This document shows, piece after piece, positions 27,807 to 36,777 of a stretch of 64,000 bases of DNA. Each line of letters begins with the position of its first letter. Within the stretch, counting starts at the first letter, position 1. A program made the position numbers and the translations under genes. Origin of the DNA: Vreelandella halophila (GTDB taxonomy: Bacteria; Pseudomonadota; Gammaproteobacteria; Pseudomonadales; Oleiphilaceae); the NCBI RefSeq assembly GCF_019903425.1, contig NZ_JACHUZ010000011.1, positions 93,682-157,681 on the forward strand, given 5' to 3'. The notes under the pieces are model-generated. The model ran no database searches. It had not been told where the DNA came from and saw only the letters and a list, made by a program, of their open reading frames with translations.

Positions 27807-29621
27807 ATGAGACACACCCGGTCTGCAGTGACCCTCATGGCAGCCCTGTTCCTCATGCTTGCCGGCATGATACCGGTTCAGGCCACCATTGATCAGTCGG
27901 ATTTCCTGTCGCCGGAGGAGGCGTTCCAGTACGAGCTGGTTCCGGACGGTGACCAGTATCGTCTGGAATGGGAGATCGCGGACGATTACTACCTTTACCG
28001 CAAGCGCATGACGGTAACCGGCCAGGACGCGGATCCCGCGGATGTGAGCTACCCGGAAGGCGAGATCATCACGGACGAATATTTCGGGGAGTCCGAAGTC
28101 TATTACGGTCAGGCCGAGGTGATGATCGACCCGGGGGAGGTCCAGACCCTGGAGCTCAGCTGGCAGGGTTGCGCTGACGAGGGGCTGTGCTATCCGCCCC
28201 AGAATGCAACTGTGACGCTGGACGGTGAACCGGCCAGTGCGAATGGCAGTGATGGCGGGGATCCAGATGCCGCGCAGAGCGTAGACCCGTCACCCCAGGC
28301 GGAGGATGAATACCTGGCCGGTAGCCTCGCGGACAGCAGCCTGGCCTGGAACCTGGCCCTGTTCTTCGGGCTAGGCCTGCTCCTGGTCTTCACGCCCTGT
28401 GTACTGCCCATGGTGCCCATCCTGTCCGCGGTCATCGTGGGCAGCCAGGCCGGGCGCGGGCGTGCCTTCCAACTGTCGCTGGCCTTTGTGGTCACCATGG
28501 CCGCCACCTATGCCGTCCTTGGCGCAGTGGCGGGGCTGATCGGCGCCAATCTGCAGGCCGCGTTCCAGGTGCCGCTGTTCATCGGTGGCCTCGCGGTGAT
28601 CTTTGTGCTGCTGGCGCTGTCGATGTTCGGTGTTTACGAGCTGCAGCTGCCGGCCTTTATCCGGGAGCGCCTTGAGGCGATGAACAGCCGCCAGACCGGG
28701 GGCCATCTGGGCGGCGCCGCCCTGATGGGCTTCTTCTCGGCCCTGCTGGCCAGCCCCTGCATGACCGCGCCGCTGGCCGGGGCCCTCCTGTACATCGCCG
28801 AGTCCGGAGACGCGTTCAACGGCGGTTTGGGCCTGTTCGCCCTGGGACTGGGCATGGGCGCGCCGCTGGTGGCCTTCGGAACCCTGGGAGCCAGTTTCCT
28901 CCCGAACCCCGGCACCTGGATGAACGGCGTCAAGGCGGTGTTCGGTGTCATTCTTCTGGGTACCGCCGTGTGGTTCCTGGAGCGTATCCTTCCCGCTCAC
29001 GTCATCATGGCCCTCTGGGGCGTTCTGGCGGCCATTGCCTCGGCCTTGGTGCTGAATGCAGTGCGTCATGCCGCCCTGGCCGAGCCGGCGCGGGCGCTGG
29101 CAGCGGCACTGGCCCTGGTGGTGGGGCTCTGGGGCGGTCTGATGCTGGTGGGTGCAGCTGGCGGCGGCGGTGCTCCGTACTCTCCCCTGAAGCCCTTTGT
29201 GGGCGGGGGAGAGCCTGCAGGCACCGCCGGGGTTGCGGAGGAAGGGATGGCCGGTTTCGAGGTCATCAAGTCACCCCGGGATCTGGATCAGGCGCTGGCC
29301 AGTGCCGGGGAGCAAAGCCGATGGACGCTGCTGGAGTTCTACGCGGACTGGTGCATCAGCTGCGAGGTGATTGAGGAAGAGGTCTTCGGTGATCCTGAGG
29401 TCCAGAAGGCGCTGGCGGACGTGCAGCTGCTGCAGGCGGATGTCACCGCCAATGACAGCACCGACCAGGCACTGATGGATGAGCTGAAGGTGGTGGGCCC
29501 GCCCACCATCATGCTGATCGGCCCGGATGGGCAGGAGCGCCGTGGCTATCGTGTCACCGGTGAGATCAGCAGCGAGGCCTTTCTGGAAAGGCTTTCCGCT
29601 ACTGGCGCGTCGTCACTCTGA
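27807..29621 (+). CDS. dsbD: thiol:disulfide interchange protein DsbD
   Basis: DsbD carries electrons from cytoplasmic thioredoxin across the inner membrane to periplasmic reductases. The 604-residue product has a signal peptide (to about residue 30), an N-terminal alpha domain with Cys in GCADEGLCYPP, the eight-helix membrane domain with active-site cysteines in FTPCVLPM and ASPCMTAPLAG, and a C-terminal thioredoxin domain with WCISC in FYADWCISCEVIEEEVF. All six redox cysteines are present. The ATG at 27807 has GGAGATGGA before it; an upstream ATG is followed at once by a stop. It leads an operon with a TlpA-like and a DsbG-like gene, its likely periplasmic clients. Confidence 0.95.
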   Translation: MRHTRSAVTLMAALFLMLAGMIPVQATIDQSDFLSPEEAFQYELVPDGDQYRLEWEIADDYYLYRKRMTVTGQDADPADVSYPEGEIITDEYFGESEVYYGQAEVMIDPGEVQTLELSWQGCADEGLCYPPQNATVTLDGEPASANGSDGGDPDAAQSVDPSPQAEDEYLAGSLADSSLAWNLALFFGLGLLLVFTPCVLPMVPILSAVIVGSQAGRGRAFQLSLAFVVTMAATYAVLGAVAGLIGANLQAAFQVPLFIGGLAVIFVLLALSMFGVYELQLPAFIRERLEAMNSRQTGGHLGGAALMGFFSALLASPCMTAPLAGALLYIAESGDAFNGGLGLFALGLGMGAPLVAFGTLGASFLPNPGTWMNGVKAVFGVILLGTAVWFLERILPAHVIMALWGVLAAIASALVLNAVRHAALAEPARALAAALALVVGLWGGLMLVGAAGGGGAPYSPLKPFVGGGEPAGTAGVAEEGMAGFEVIKSPRDLDQALASAGEQSRWTLLEFYADWCISCEVIEEEVFGDPEVQKALADVQLLQADVTANDSTDQALMDELKVVGPPTIMLIGPDGQERRGYRVTGEISSEAFLERLSATGASSL

Positions 29622-29632
29622 AGGAGGTATGA

Positions 29633-30463
29633 ATGTCATCAATCGCCGTGGGGCCGCTGAGTCTTCCGGTTGCCCAGGTCCTGATGATCGTGGCCTTTGC
29701 CGTGGCGCTGTTTGCCGGGGCCGTGGCAGGGCGCCGTGAGCAGGTGAGCGTGGGTGGGCCGCTGACGGATATTCTGTTCTGGTCGCTGGTCTGTGCGCGG
29801 ATTGGGTTTGTAGTGCTCTACTTCGATCACTACCGGGATGACCTGCTGGGCATGATCGATATCCGCGACGGCGGCTTCCATCTGATTTCCGGCCTGATTG
29901 GCTGTGTAGCGGCAACCGCCTGGCAGCTCTGGCGTCATCCGGCGCTGCGCCAGGCGCTTGGGATTGCGGTGACCGTCGGTGTGCTGGTCTGGGTGCTTCC
30001 GTTTGGCCTGATCAAGCTGATGCAGGTCCAAGGGCAGGGTATTCCGGATGTGGCAGTGGAATCACGCGAAGGCAGTGATCAGCCACTGGAGGCGCTGGCG
30101 GACGGCCGCCCCATGGTGGTCAACCTCTGGGCCTCCTGGTGTCCTCCCTGTGTGCGTGAGATGCCGGTGCTGGAAGAGGCCCAGGAAACCCACGGGGATA
30201 TCGCCTTTGTGTTCGTCAATCAGGGCGAAGGCACGCCGACCATCAACAGCTTCCTGGATGAGCATGACCTGACCCTGCGCAACGTGGTTCTGGACCGCAA
30301 ACGCGAGGTCGCTTCCAATACCGGCAGCCAGGGGCTGCCCACGACGCTTTTCTACGACGCATCAGGGCAGCTGGCAACCGTCCATCACGGTGAGCTCTCC
30401 AGCGCGACCCTCACGGATAACCTTTCCGAATTCGAAACCAACAAAGGAGATAACAACCGATGA
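29633..30463 (+). CDS. TlpA-type thioredoxin with N-terminal Lgt-like membrane domain
   Basis: A 276-residue fusion. Residues 1-135 are membrane-embedded (about four helices) and contain GPLTDILFWSLVCARIGFV and DIRDGGFHLISGLIG, which resemble conserved parts of prolipoprotein diacylglyceryl transferase (Lgt), but the domain is only half Lgt length. Residues 140-276 form a periplasmic TlpA-like thioredoxin with WASWCPPCVREMP and the cis-Pro loop GLPTTLFY. The thioredoxin part probably takes electrons from the DsbD encoded 11 bp upstream. The stop overlaps the next gene (ATGA). What the Lgt-like part does is unknown; it may simply be an anchor. Confidence 0.82.
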   Translation: MSSIAVGPLSLPVAQVLMIVAFAVALFAGAVAGRREQVSVGGPLTDILFWSLVCARIGFVVLYFDHYRDDLLGMIDIRDGGFHLISGLIGCVAATAWQLWRHPALRQALGIAVTVGVLVWVLPFGLIKLMQVQGQGIPDVAVESREGSDQPLEALADGRPMVVNLWASWCPPCVREMPVLEEAQETHGDIAFVFVNQGEGTPTINSFLDEHDLTLRNVVLDRKREVASNTGSQGLPTTLFYDASGQLATVHHGELSSATLTDNLSEFETNKGDNNR

Positions 30464-31035
30464 CCCCCAACCATACAGGAGCCCTCCAGCTTGCCGCCGG
30501 CCTCCTGCTGATCCTGGCCCTGGCTCTGCCGGCCCACGCCCAGCAGCAGACCATGGATGGCGAAGCCATCTGGCAGACCCTGGAGGACAGCAATTGGGTG
30601 AAGGATGGAGCCGATGATGCGGAAAGGATCATCTACACCTTTACCGATCCCAACTGCCCCTACTGCGACCAGTTCCGGGAACAGGCCGCGCCCTGGATCG
30701 AAGCGGGCCGGGTCCAGCTGCGCCACATCATGGTCGGGATCATCAAGAAAAGCAGCACGCCCAAGGCGGCCACGATTCTCGGTAGCGAGAACCCTGAAGC
30801 GAAACTGGCGGTAAACCGTAAGGCCTATGAAAGCGGGGGGATCGAGCCCGAGGAGGCGATCGTGAAGGAAACCGAAGGTCAGGTCAGAGAGAATAACTTC
30901 CTGATGCGCGATCTGGGGGCCAGGGCCACGCCCACCACCATCTACTGGGATGGGAATGACGAGCTTGCGGCGAAGCAGGGTGCACCCCGGCCCCGGGAGA
31001 TGCCCGATATCATGGGCAGCCCGAAGCCGGAGTGA
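30460..31035 (+). CDS. DsbG/DsbC-like periplasmic thiol-disulfide protein
   Basis: A 191-residue secreted protein: signal peptide to about residue 27 (ALALPAHA), then a thioredoxin fold with active site CPYC in FTDPNCPYCDQF and the cis-proline stretch RATPTTIYW near the end. The Cys-Pro-Tyr-Cys motif is that of DsbC/DsbG isomerases and sulfenic-acid reductases. It is shorter than DsbG (about 230) because the N-terminal dimerisation domain is reduced. With DsbD and the TlpA fusion it forms a self-contained electron relay from cytoplasm to a periplasmic oxidoreductase. Third gene of the operon, overlapping its predecessor by 4 bp. Confidence 0.87.
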   Translation: MTPNHTGALQLAAGLLLILALALPAHAQQQTMDGEAIWQTLEDSNWVKDGADDAERIIYTFTDPNCPYCDQFREQAAPWIEAGRVQLRHIMVGIIKKSSTPKAATILGSENPEAKLAVNRKAYESGGIEPEEAIVKETEGQVRENNFLMRDLGARATPTTIYWDGNDELAAKQGAPRPREMPDIMGSPKPE

Positions 31036-31041
31036 CACGCG

Positions 31042-32028
31042 TCAGTGCTTTGGCACAACCAGGATCTTGCCGTCGCGCTCACCCGAGGCGGCGGCCGCCA
31101 CGGCCTGTTTGATGTCGCTGACATCGTATTCGCCCGCGATCGGTGCCTTCAGGGCGCCGCTGGCGATCTGGCGGGTTATTTCGCTGTAGATCGCCATCTG
31201 CTGGTCCCTGGTAGCCTGGCTGAACCAGCGTGACAGCCAGAAACCGCGCAGCGAGATGTCGCGGAAGACCACGTTCGCCGGGGACATCTGGCAGGGCTGG
31301 CCGCTCATCATGCCGTAGTTGACCACCGGGGAACCGGCCGCCAGGCAGTTGGCGAGGTGATCGGTGGCATCACCGCCCACAGCGTCGATGCCCAGACGGA
31401 TCTCGGCGCCGCCCGTGGCTTCCTTCACGCGTTTGTGGAGGTCCGGGCCGTCCACCAGGGTGACATCGCCGCCCTGGGCCTCAACACCGGCAACTGCGGA
31501 TTCTCGCCGCACAACATTGACGGTGTGCAGCCCACGCTGGGCCGCCAGCCGGATCAGGTAACCGCCCACGCCCGAGTTGGCGGCGTTCTGGATGACCCAG
31601 TCGCCTTCCTTCAGATCCACGAACTCCTGCAGCATGAGCAGGGCGGTGGGCGGGTTGATGGTCATCATGCTGAGCTGCTTCGGGTCTGCGTCATTGGGCA
31701 GCGGCACCAGGTCCTTCGCCTCTGCCAGCACGTGGCTGGACCAGGTGCCCGAGCCCACTGGCAGAAGCACCGTCTGGCCCTGGTCGAGACCGGAGACGCC
31801 ATCACCGGTTTCGGCAACGCGACCAACCCCTTCATTGCCGCCCACGGCCGGCAGCGGGGGCAGGATGCCGTACTCGCCGGTCAGGGTCAGGACATCGGAG
31901 GGGTTGATAGGGGCAGCCAGTACCTCGAGCAGTACCTGGCCACTGCCGGGCTTCGGGGTGTCTTCGGAAACGGCTTCGATCACGTCCTGGGGGACGGGGC
32001 CGCGACTGTTGTATTGCGCCTTGAGCAT
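31042..32028 (-). CDS. MDR-family oxidoreductase, MECR/quinone reductase-like
   Basis: A 328-residue medium-chain dehydrogenase/reductase. The N-terminal catalytic domain has PINPSDVLTLTGEYG and GGNEGVGRV, and the nucleotide domain has the AANSGVGGYLIRLAAQRG motif. The order and INPSD/NEGVG segments resemble mitochondrial trans-2-enoyl-CoA reductase (MECR/Etr1) and its bacterial relatives. There are no zinc-binding cysteine clusters, so it is a non-zinc NADPH-dependent reductase of enoyl thioesters or quinones. The ATG at 32028 is preferred: the in-frame extension upstream lacks family features. Convergent with the dsbG-like gene at 6 bp. Confidence 0.85.
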   Translation of the reverse strand: MLKAQYNSRGPVPQDVIEAVSEDTPKPGSGQVLLEVLAAPINPSDVLTLTGEYGILPPLPAVGGNEGVGRVAETGDGVSGLDQGQTVLLPVGSGTWSSHVLAEAKDLVPLPNDADPKQLSMMTINPPTALLMLQEFVDLKEGDWVIQNAANSGVGGYLIRLAAQRGLHTVNVVRRESAVAGVEAQGGDVTLVDGPDLHKRVKEATGGAEIRLGIDAVGGDATDHLANCLAAGSPVVNYGMMSGQPCQMSPANVVFRDISLRGFWLSRWFSQATRDQQMAIYSEITRQIASGALKAPIAGEYDVSDIKQAVAAAASGERDGKILVVPKH

Positions 32029-32295
32029 GGGAAGCTCCCTGCTGGTGTGTGTCTGTTCAGCGTATTCCGTTGTACTCTCGTAGGGAACGGATGGATTTCC
32101 GGCCGGGGCGACGAGTGGCATCTTCGACCAAGGTCGGACGCATTATGAGGCCGGAGCGCGTATAATGGGGCACCGGAAACCGGAGCGAAACCGGGTCTTT
32201 CGGTGATCCGCAAAGGCAGATTCGCCGGACGTCTATTATGATGAGGGCTGAGTAAGTTCCGATCCGAGCACCGAACACTGCCAAAGGAGTCCGCC

Positions 32296-33300
32296 GTGAA
32301 AGCATTCTTCCATCCCGCGCAGAACCGGCACCGGCCGCTGACGTACCTGACGCGCGGCAAGATGCGTCCGCCCCAGGAGATCCCGGAGCGCACGCCGGAG
32401 CTGCTTACGGGCCTGGAAAACGTGGGCATGCAGGTAGCGGAGCCTGTGGATCACGGCATGGCTCCCATAGGCGCGGTGCATGACCTGGGGTACCTACGGT
32501 TTCTCGAGTCCGCACACCGGCGCTGGCCGGAGGACTGGGGCGAGGAGGTGATGTCCAACATCTTCGTGCGCGCGCCCAACCACATGCACGGCATCCTGGC
32601 CGAATGCGCTCGTTACCAGGCGGATGGCAGCTGCCCCATTGGCGAAGGCACCTGGGAGGCGGCCTACTGGTCGGCCCAGAGCGCGCTTTCCGGGGCGGAT
32701 GAGCTGCTCGGTGGCGAGCAGCGGGCCTATGCCATGTCACGCCCACCGGGTCACCATGCCCGCCGTGACGCCGCTGGTGGCTTCTGCTACCTGAACAACG
32801 CGGCCATCGCCGCCCAGGCCCTGCGCAGCCGCTTCCAGCGCGTGGCCATCCTGGATCCGGACATGCACCACGGTCAGGGTATCCAGGAGATCTTCTATGA
32901 TCGCGACGACGTGCTCTATATCTCCATCCATGGCGATACCACCAATTTCTACCCGGTGGTCAGCGGCCATGAGACCGAGCGCGGTGAGGGCGCGGGCTTC
33001 GGTTACAATATCAATATGCCCATGCCGCACGGTTCACCGGAGTCGAGCTTCTTTGAGCGTCTGGAAGAAGCGCGCAGCGCCATCCGCCTGTTTGATGCGG
33101 ACGTGCTGGTCGTCTCGCTCGGCTTTGACGTCTATCAGGACGACCCGCAGGCGAAAGTGGCCGTCTCACAGAGCGGCTTCGAGCGCATGGGCGGGCTGAT
33201 CAGTGAGCTGGGCCTGCCCACGCTCGTGGTCCAGGAAGGCGGCTACCACCTGGAGTCGCTGGCGGACAACGCAACGGCTTTCTTCACCGGGCTGAAGTGA
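32296..33300 (+). CDS. histone deacetylase-superfamily amidohydrolase (acetylpolyamine amidohydrolase-like)
   Basis: A 334-residue zinc amidohydrolase of the arginase/deacetylase fold. Family motifs in order: RPPGHHA with the paired active-site histidines, GFCYLNNAAIAAQ, the zinc-ligand segment LDPDMHHGQGIQEIFY, YISIHGD, GFGYNINMPM, the second zinc aspartate in SLGFDVYQDDP, and EGGYHLESL with the transition-state tyrosine. The length and the loop near GEGTWEAAYWSAQSAL match bacterial acetylpolyamine amidohydrolases, which deacetylate N-acetylputrescine or related amines. A TATAAT hexamer at 32161-32166 may mark a promoter. Substrate is inferred only. Confidence 0.9.
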   Translation: MKAFFHPAQNRHRPLTYLTRGKMRPPQEIPERTPELLTGLENVGMQVAEPVDHGMAPIGAVHDLGYLRFLESAHRRWPEDWGEEVMSNIFVRAPNHMHGILAECARYQADGSCPIGEGTWEAAYWSAQSALSGADELLGGEQRAYAMSRPPGHHARRDAAGGFCYLNNAAIAAQALRSRFQRVAILDPDMHHGQGIQEIFYDRDDVLYISIHGDTTNFYPVVSGHETERGEGAGFGYNINMPMPHGSPESSFFERLEEARSAIRLFDADVLVVSLGFDVYQDDPQAKVAVSQSGFERMGGLISELGLPTLVVQEGGYHLESLADNATAFFTGLK

Positions 33301-33374
33301 CGCCGCCCGGTGTCATCTACAAACGGGAGGCGCGCAATGCCCTCCCGCCACAACGCTGAAGGACAGAGGCACTC

Positions 33375-35612
33375 ATGACAGATAAACAGCCAACCATCAC
33401 CTATACCGAGACCGACGAAGCACCTGCGCTGGCCACCTACTCCTTTCTGCCCATTGTCAGGGCCTTTGTCTCGCCCGCAGGCATTAAGGTCGAATCCTCC
33501 GACATCTCTCTTGCCTCCCGCATTCTTGCCCAGTTCCCCGACTACCTTCCGAAGGACAAGCAGGTACCTGATTACCTGGAACAGCTCGGCGAACTGACCC
33601 AGGATCCGGACGCCAACATCATCAAAACGCCCAACATCAGCGCCTCCGTTCCCCAGCTCCGGGCGGCGGTGAAGGAGCTGCAGGAAAAGGGCTACCCGCT
33701 GCCGGAGTACCCCGAGGACCCGCAGACCGATGACGAGAAGGCCCTCAAGGACCGTTACGCCAAGGTACTGGGCAGTAACGTGAACCCGGTGCTGCGCCAG
33801 GGCAACTCCGACCGCCGTGCCTCCAAGGCGGTGAAGGAGTACGCCAAGAAGCATCCCCACCGCATGGGCAAGTGGAGCCAGGCCTCGCGCACCCATGTGG
33901 CGCACATGCGCAAGGGCGACTTCTACCACAGTGAACAGTCGACCACCATGGATAAAGCGGGCAATGTCCGCATCCAGCTCGAAGGCAAGGAAACCGGCAA
34001 GACTACGGTCCTGAAGGACAAAGTGCCGGTGCTGGAAGGCGAGGTCATCGACGGCATGTTCATGAGCGTGGCTCAGCTGCGCCAGTTCCTGGAAGAGGAG
34101 ATCGAGGGGGCACGCCGTGCCGGCCTTTTGTTCTCGCTGCACGTGAAGGCGACCATGATGAAGGTCTCGCACCCGATCGTGTTCGGCCACGCCGTAACCG
34201 TCTACTTCAAGGACGTGTTCGAGAAGCACAGGGAACTGTTCGAGCAGATCGGCGTGAACCCGAACGACGGTATGAGCCACCTGTACCAGAAGATCCAGGA
34301 TCTCTCCTTCTCTGAGCGTTCCGAGATCGAGGAGGACATCCGGGACTGCTTCATCAACCGCCCGGAAATGGCGATGGTCGACGCCGACCGGGGCATCTCC
34401 AACCTGCACACGCCCAGTGATGTGATCGTGGATGCCTCCATGCCCGCCATGATCCGCGACGGCGGCAAGATGTGGGGCACGGATGGCAAGCTCAAGGACA
34501 CCAAGGCGGTCATCCCCGAGAGCACCTACGCCACCATCTATCAGGAGGTGATCAACTTCTGTAAGCACCACGACGCCTTCGATCCCAGCACCATCGGCAC
34601 CGTGCCCAACGTGGGCCTGATGGCTCAGAAGGCCGAGGAATACGGCTCCCACGACAAAACCTTCGAGCTGCCGGAGGACGGCATCGTCCGCGTTGTGGAC
34701 GACGACGGCAACACCGTCTTCGAGCACGAGGTGGAGAAAGGTGATATCTGGCGCATGTGCCAGACCAAGGACGAGCCGATCCGCGACTGGGTCCGCCTGG
34801 CGGTCGAGCGTTCCCGCGCCAGTGGCATGCCGGCGGTGTTCTGGCTGGATCCCGAGCGGGCCCACGACGCCCAGCTCATCCAGAAGGTGGAGCACTACCT
34901 CAAGGAGCATGACACCGAAGGCCTGGATATCCGCATCATGGGCTATGACCAGGCCATCCGCTGGACCATGGAACGCATGGTCCGTGGCAAGGACACCATC
35001 TCGGTGACCGGCAACGTGCTGCGTGACTACCTCACGGACCTGTTCCCGATCATTGAGCTGGGCACCAGCGCGAAGATGCTCTCCGTGGTTCCGCTGCTCA
35101 AGGGCGGTGGCCTGTTCGAGACCGGTGCCGGCGGTTCTGCGCCGCGCCACGTGCAACAGTTCCTGGAGGAGGACCACCTGCGCTGGGACTCCATGGGTGA
35201 GTTCATGGCCATGATGGTGTCGCTCGAGCACATGGGCGACAAGCAGGGCAACCCGCGCGCCGCGGTGCTGTCGAAGACCCTGGACCAGGCAACGGCCCGC
35301 TTCCTGGAGGAAGATCGCTCGCCCTCGCGCAAGTCCGGTGAGCTGGACAACCGGGGCAGCCACGTCTGGCTGGCGCGGTACTGGGCCGAGGAACTGGCGA
35401 ACCAGGATGAGGACAAGGACCTGAAAGAGCACTTCCAGAAGATGTCGAAGAAGCTGGAAGACAACGCCGATCAGATCCTGCAGGAACTGATCGACATCCA
35501 GGGGCAGTCCGTGGACATTGATGGCTACTATTACCCGGATGGCCAGAAGATCAAGCAGGCCATGCGGCCCAGCGAGACCCTGAACGCCATCATCGACGAG
35601 TTTGTGGACTGA
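33375..35612 (+). CDS. icd: NADP-dependent isocitrate dehydrogenase, monomeric type
   Basis: A 745-residue monomeric isocitrate dehydrogenase (IDH-II type), which converts isocitrate to 2-oxoglutarate and CO2 while reducing NADP in the citric acid cycle. The size and motifs are diagnostic: N-terminal [20 protein letters not shown], the substrate-binding block [26 protein letters not shown], the metal-site aspartates in the region around [18 protein letters not shown], and [28 protein letters not shown]. It is unrelated in sequence to the dimeric Icd of E. coli. The next gene starts one base after its stop. Confidence 0.97.
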   Translation: MTDKQPTITYTETDEAPALATYSFLPIVRAFVSPAGIKVESSDISLASRILAQFPDYLPKDKQVPDYLEQLGELTQDPDANIIKTPNISASVPQLRAAVKELQEKGYPLPEYPEDPQTDDEKALKDRYAKVLGSNVNPVLRQGNSDRRASKAVKEYAKKHPHRMGKWSQASRTHVAHMRKGDFYHSEQSTTMDKAGNVRIQLEGKETGKTTVLKDKVPVLEGEVIDGMFMSVAQLRQFLEEEIEGARRAGLLFSLHVKATMMKVSHPIVFGHAVTVYFKDVFEKHRELFEQIGVNPNDGMSHLYQKIQDLSFSERSEIEEDIRDCFINRPEMAMVDADRGISNLHTPSDVIVDASMPAMIRDGGKMWGTDGKLKDTKAVIPESTYATIYQEVINFCKHHDAFDPSTIGTVPNVGLMAQKAEEYGSHDKTFELPEDGIVRVVDDDGNTVFEHEVEKGDIWRMCQTKDEPIRDWVRLAVERSRASGMPAVFWLDPERAHDAQLIQKVEHYLKEHDTEGLDIRIMGYDQAIRWTMERMVRGKDTISVTGNVLRDYLTDLFPIIELGTSAKMLSVVPLLKGGGLFETGAGGSAPRHVQQFLEEDHLRWDSMGEFMAMMVSLEHMGDKQGNPRAAVLSKTLDQATARFLEEDRSPSRKSGELDNRGSHVWLARYWAEELANQDEDKDLKEHFQKMSKKLEDNADQILQELIDIQGQSVDIDGYYYPDGQKIKQAMRPSETLNAIIDEFVD

Positions 35613-35613
35613 T

Positions 35614-36777
35614 ATGAGCGAAGTGTCCATCCCCGAGACCATGGCGGCGATGCAGCTGATGGGCCACGGGGGCGTGGACCAGCTGCAGTACCGCACGGAT
35701 GTGGCCACACCCCGCCCGGGGCCGGGCGAGGTGCTGGTCAGGGTCAGTGCCACGGCCAAGAACAACACCGACCGCAAGGCCCGCGAGGGCCTGTACCCCA
35801 CGAAGGATAAAGATGAGGTGGCCTCGTTCGCCATGGGCGGCGAGCCCACGCTCACTTTTCCCCGTATCCAGGGGGCCGACGTGGCCGGCCGTGTTGTGGC
35901 TGTGGGTGATGGAGTGGACGAAGGCCGCGTCGGTGAACGCGGCCTTCTTGATTTCAACCTCTATCCGGATGACCGCCGGGACATCAACCTGACGCCGGAC
36001 TACTACGGTCATGGGGCCGAAGGCGGCTTTGCCGAATACATCGCGGTGCCCTCGGACCAGTTTCACCGGGTGGACAACCCGGAGCTGGCGGATGCTGAGC
36101 TCGCGGCCCTGGGCATGTGTTCCTACCAGACGGCGGTGCACATGCTGAATGTGGCCGGCGTGACCGCTGGCGAGCGGGTCCTGGTGACCGGTGCCAGTGG
36201 TGGCGTGGGTACGGCGCTGATCCAGCTCTGCCGTGTCATGGGAGCCATCCCCTATGCGCTCAGCCAGCAGGATAAGGCACAGGCGCTGAAGGAGCTGGGG
36301 GCCGAGGCGGTACTGGATCGTTCGGACATGGACAGCTTTACGGACCGGGTCATGGCTGAGACCGGTGGCGAGCCCATCGACGCGGTCATGGATCTTGCCG
36401 GTGGCGAGATGACCGATCGCTTTATCGACACCATGATCACGGACATGACCCGCCGCAGCACTTACCCACGGCTCAGCATTGCCGGCGCCAGCGCCGGTAA
36501 CGTCAGCGAGGTGCTGTGGACGCGGATCTACCTCTACCAGGTGCAGATCTTCGGGGTGTCTCACGGGACCCGCGAGGAAGCCGAACAACTGGTGGCCTGG
36601 ATCCGATCCGGACAGCTGAAACCGGTGCTGCACGGGGCGTTCCGGCTTTCGGCGCTGCGCGAGGCGGAGCACTACTTCGTCAATCGTGGCAGTGGTTACT
36701 TGGGCAAGATCGTGATCGTTCCCGACAGTGAGTGGGATGAATACGGTGCACCCTATGCCATTGAGGCCCAATCATGA
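35614..36777 (+). CDS. MDR-family zinc-less alcohol dehydrogenase/quinone reductase-like protein
   Basis: A 387-residue medium-chain dehydrogenase/reductase. The N-terminal domain contains PRPGPGEVLVRVSATAKNNTDRK and the GADVAGRVVAVGDGV strand; the nucleotide domain has VLVTGASGGVGTALIQLCRVMG, typical for NADPH. No four-cysteine zinc lobe is visible. An internal segment (about 105-150, LLDFNLYPDDRRDINLTPDYYG) is an insertion relative to simple quinone reductases. The start lies one base after the icd stop and the end overlaps the proline-racemase-family gene by 4 bp, so all three genes may be read together, possibly as an accident of packing. Confidence 0.85.
   Translation: MSEVSIPETMAAMQLMGHGGVDQLQYRTDVATPRPGPGEVLVRVSATAKNNTDRKAREGLYPTKDKDEVASFAMGGEPTLTFPRIQGADVAGRVVAVGDGVDEGRVGERGLLDFNLYPDDRRDINLTPDYYGHGAEGGFAEYIAVPSDQFHRVDNPELADAELAALGMCSYQTAVHMLNVAGVTAGERVLVTGASGGVGTALIQLCRVMGAIPYALSQQDKAQALKELGAEAVLDRSDMDSFTDRVMAETGGEPIDAVMDLAGGEMTDRFIDTMITDMTRRSTYPRLSIAGASAGNVSEVLWTRIYLYQVQIFGVSHGTREEAEQLVAWIRSGQLKPVLHGAFRLSALREAEHYFVNRGSGYLGKIVIVPDSEWDEYGAPYAIEAQS

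Noticed and set aside
33243..35957. A 904-codon open frame on the minus strand opposite the isocitrate dehydrogenase gene
   Set aside because: It mirrors a strongly conserved plus-strand gene, has the His/Val/Leu/Gln-rich composition of an antisense frame in high-GC DNA, and shows no domain.
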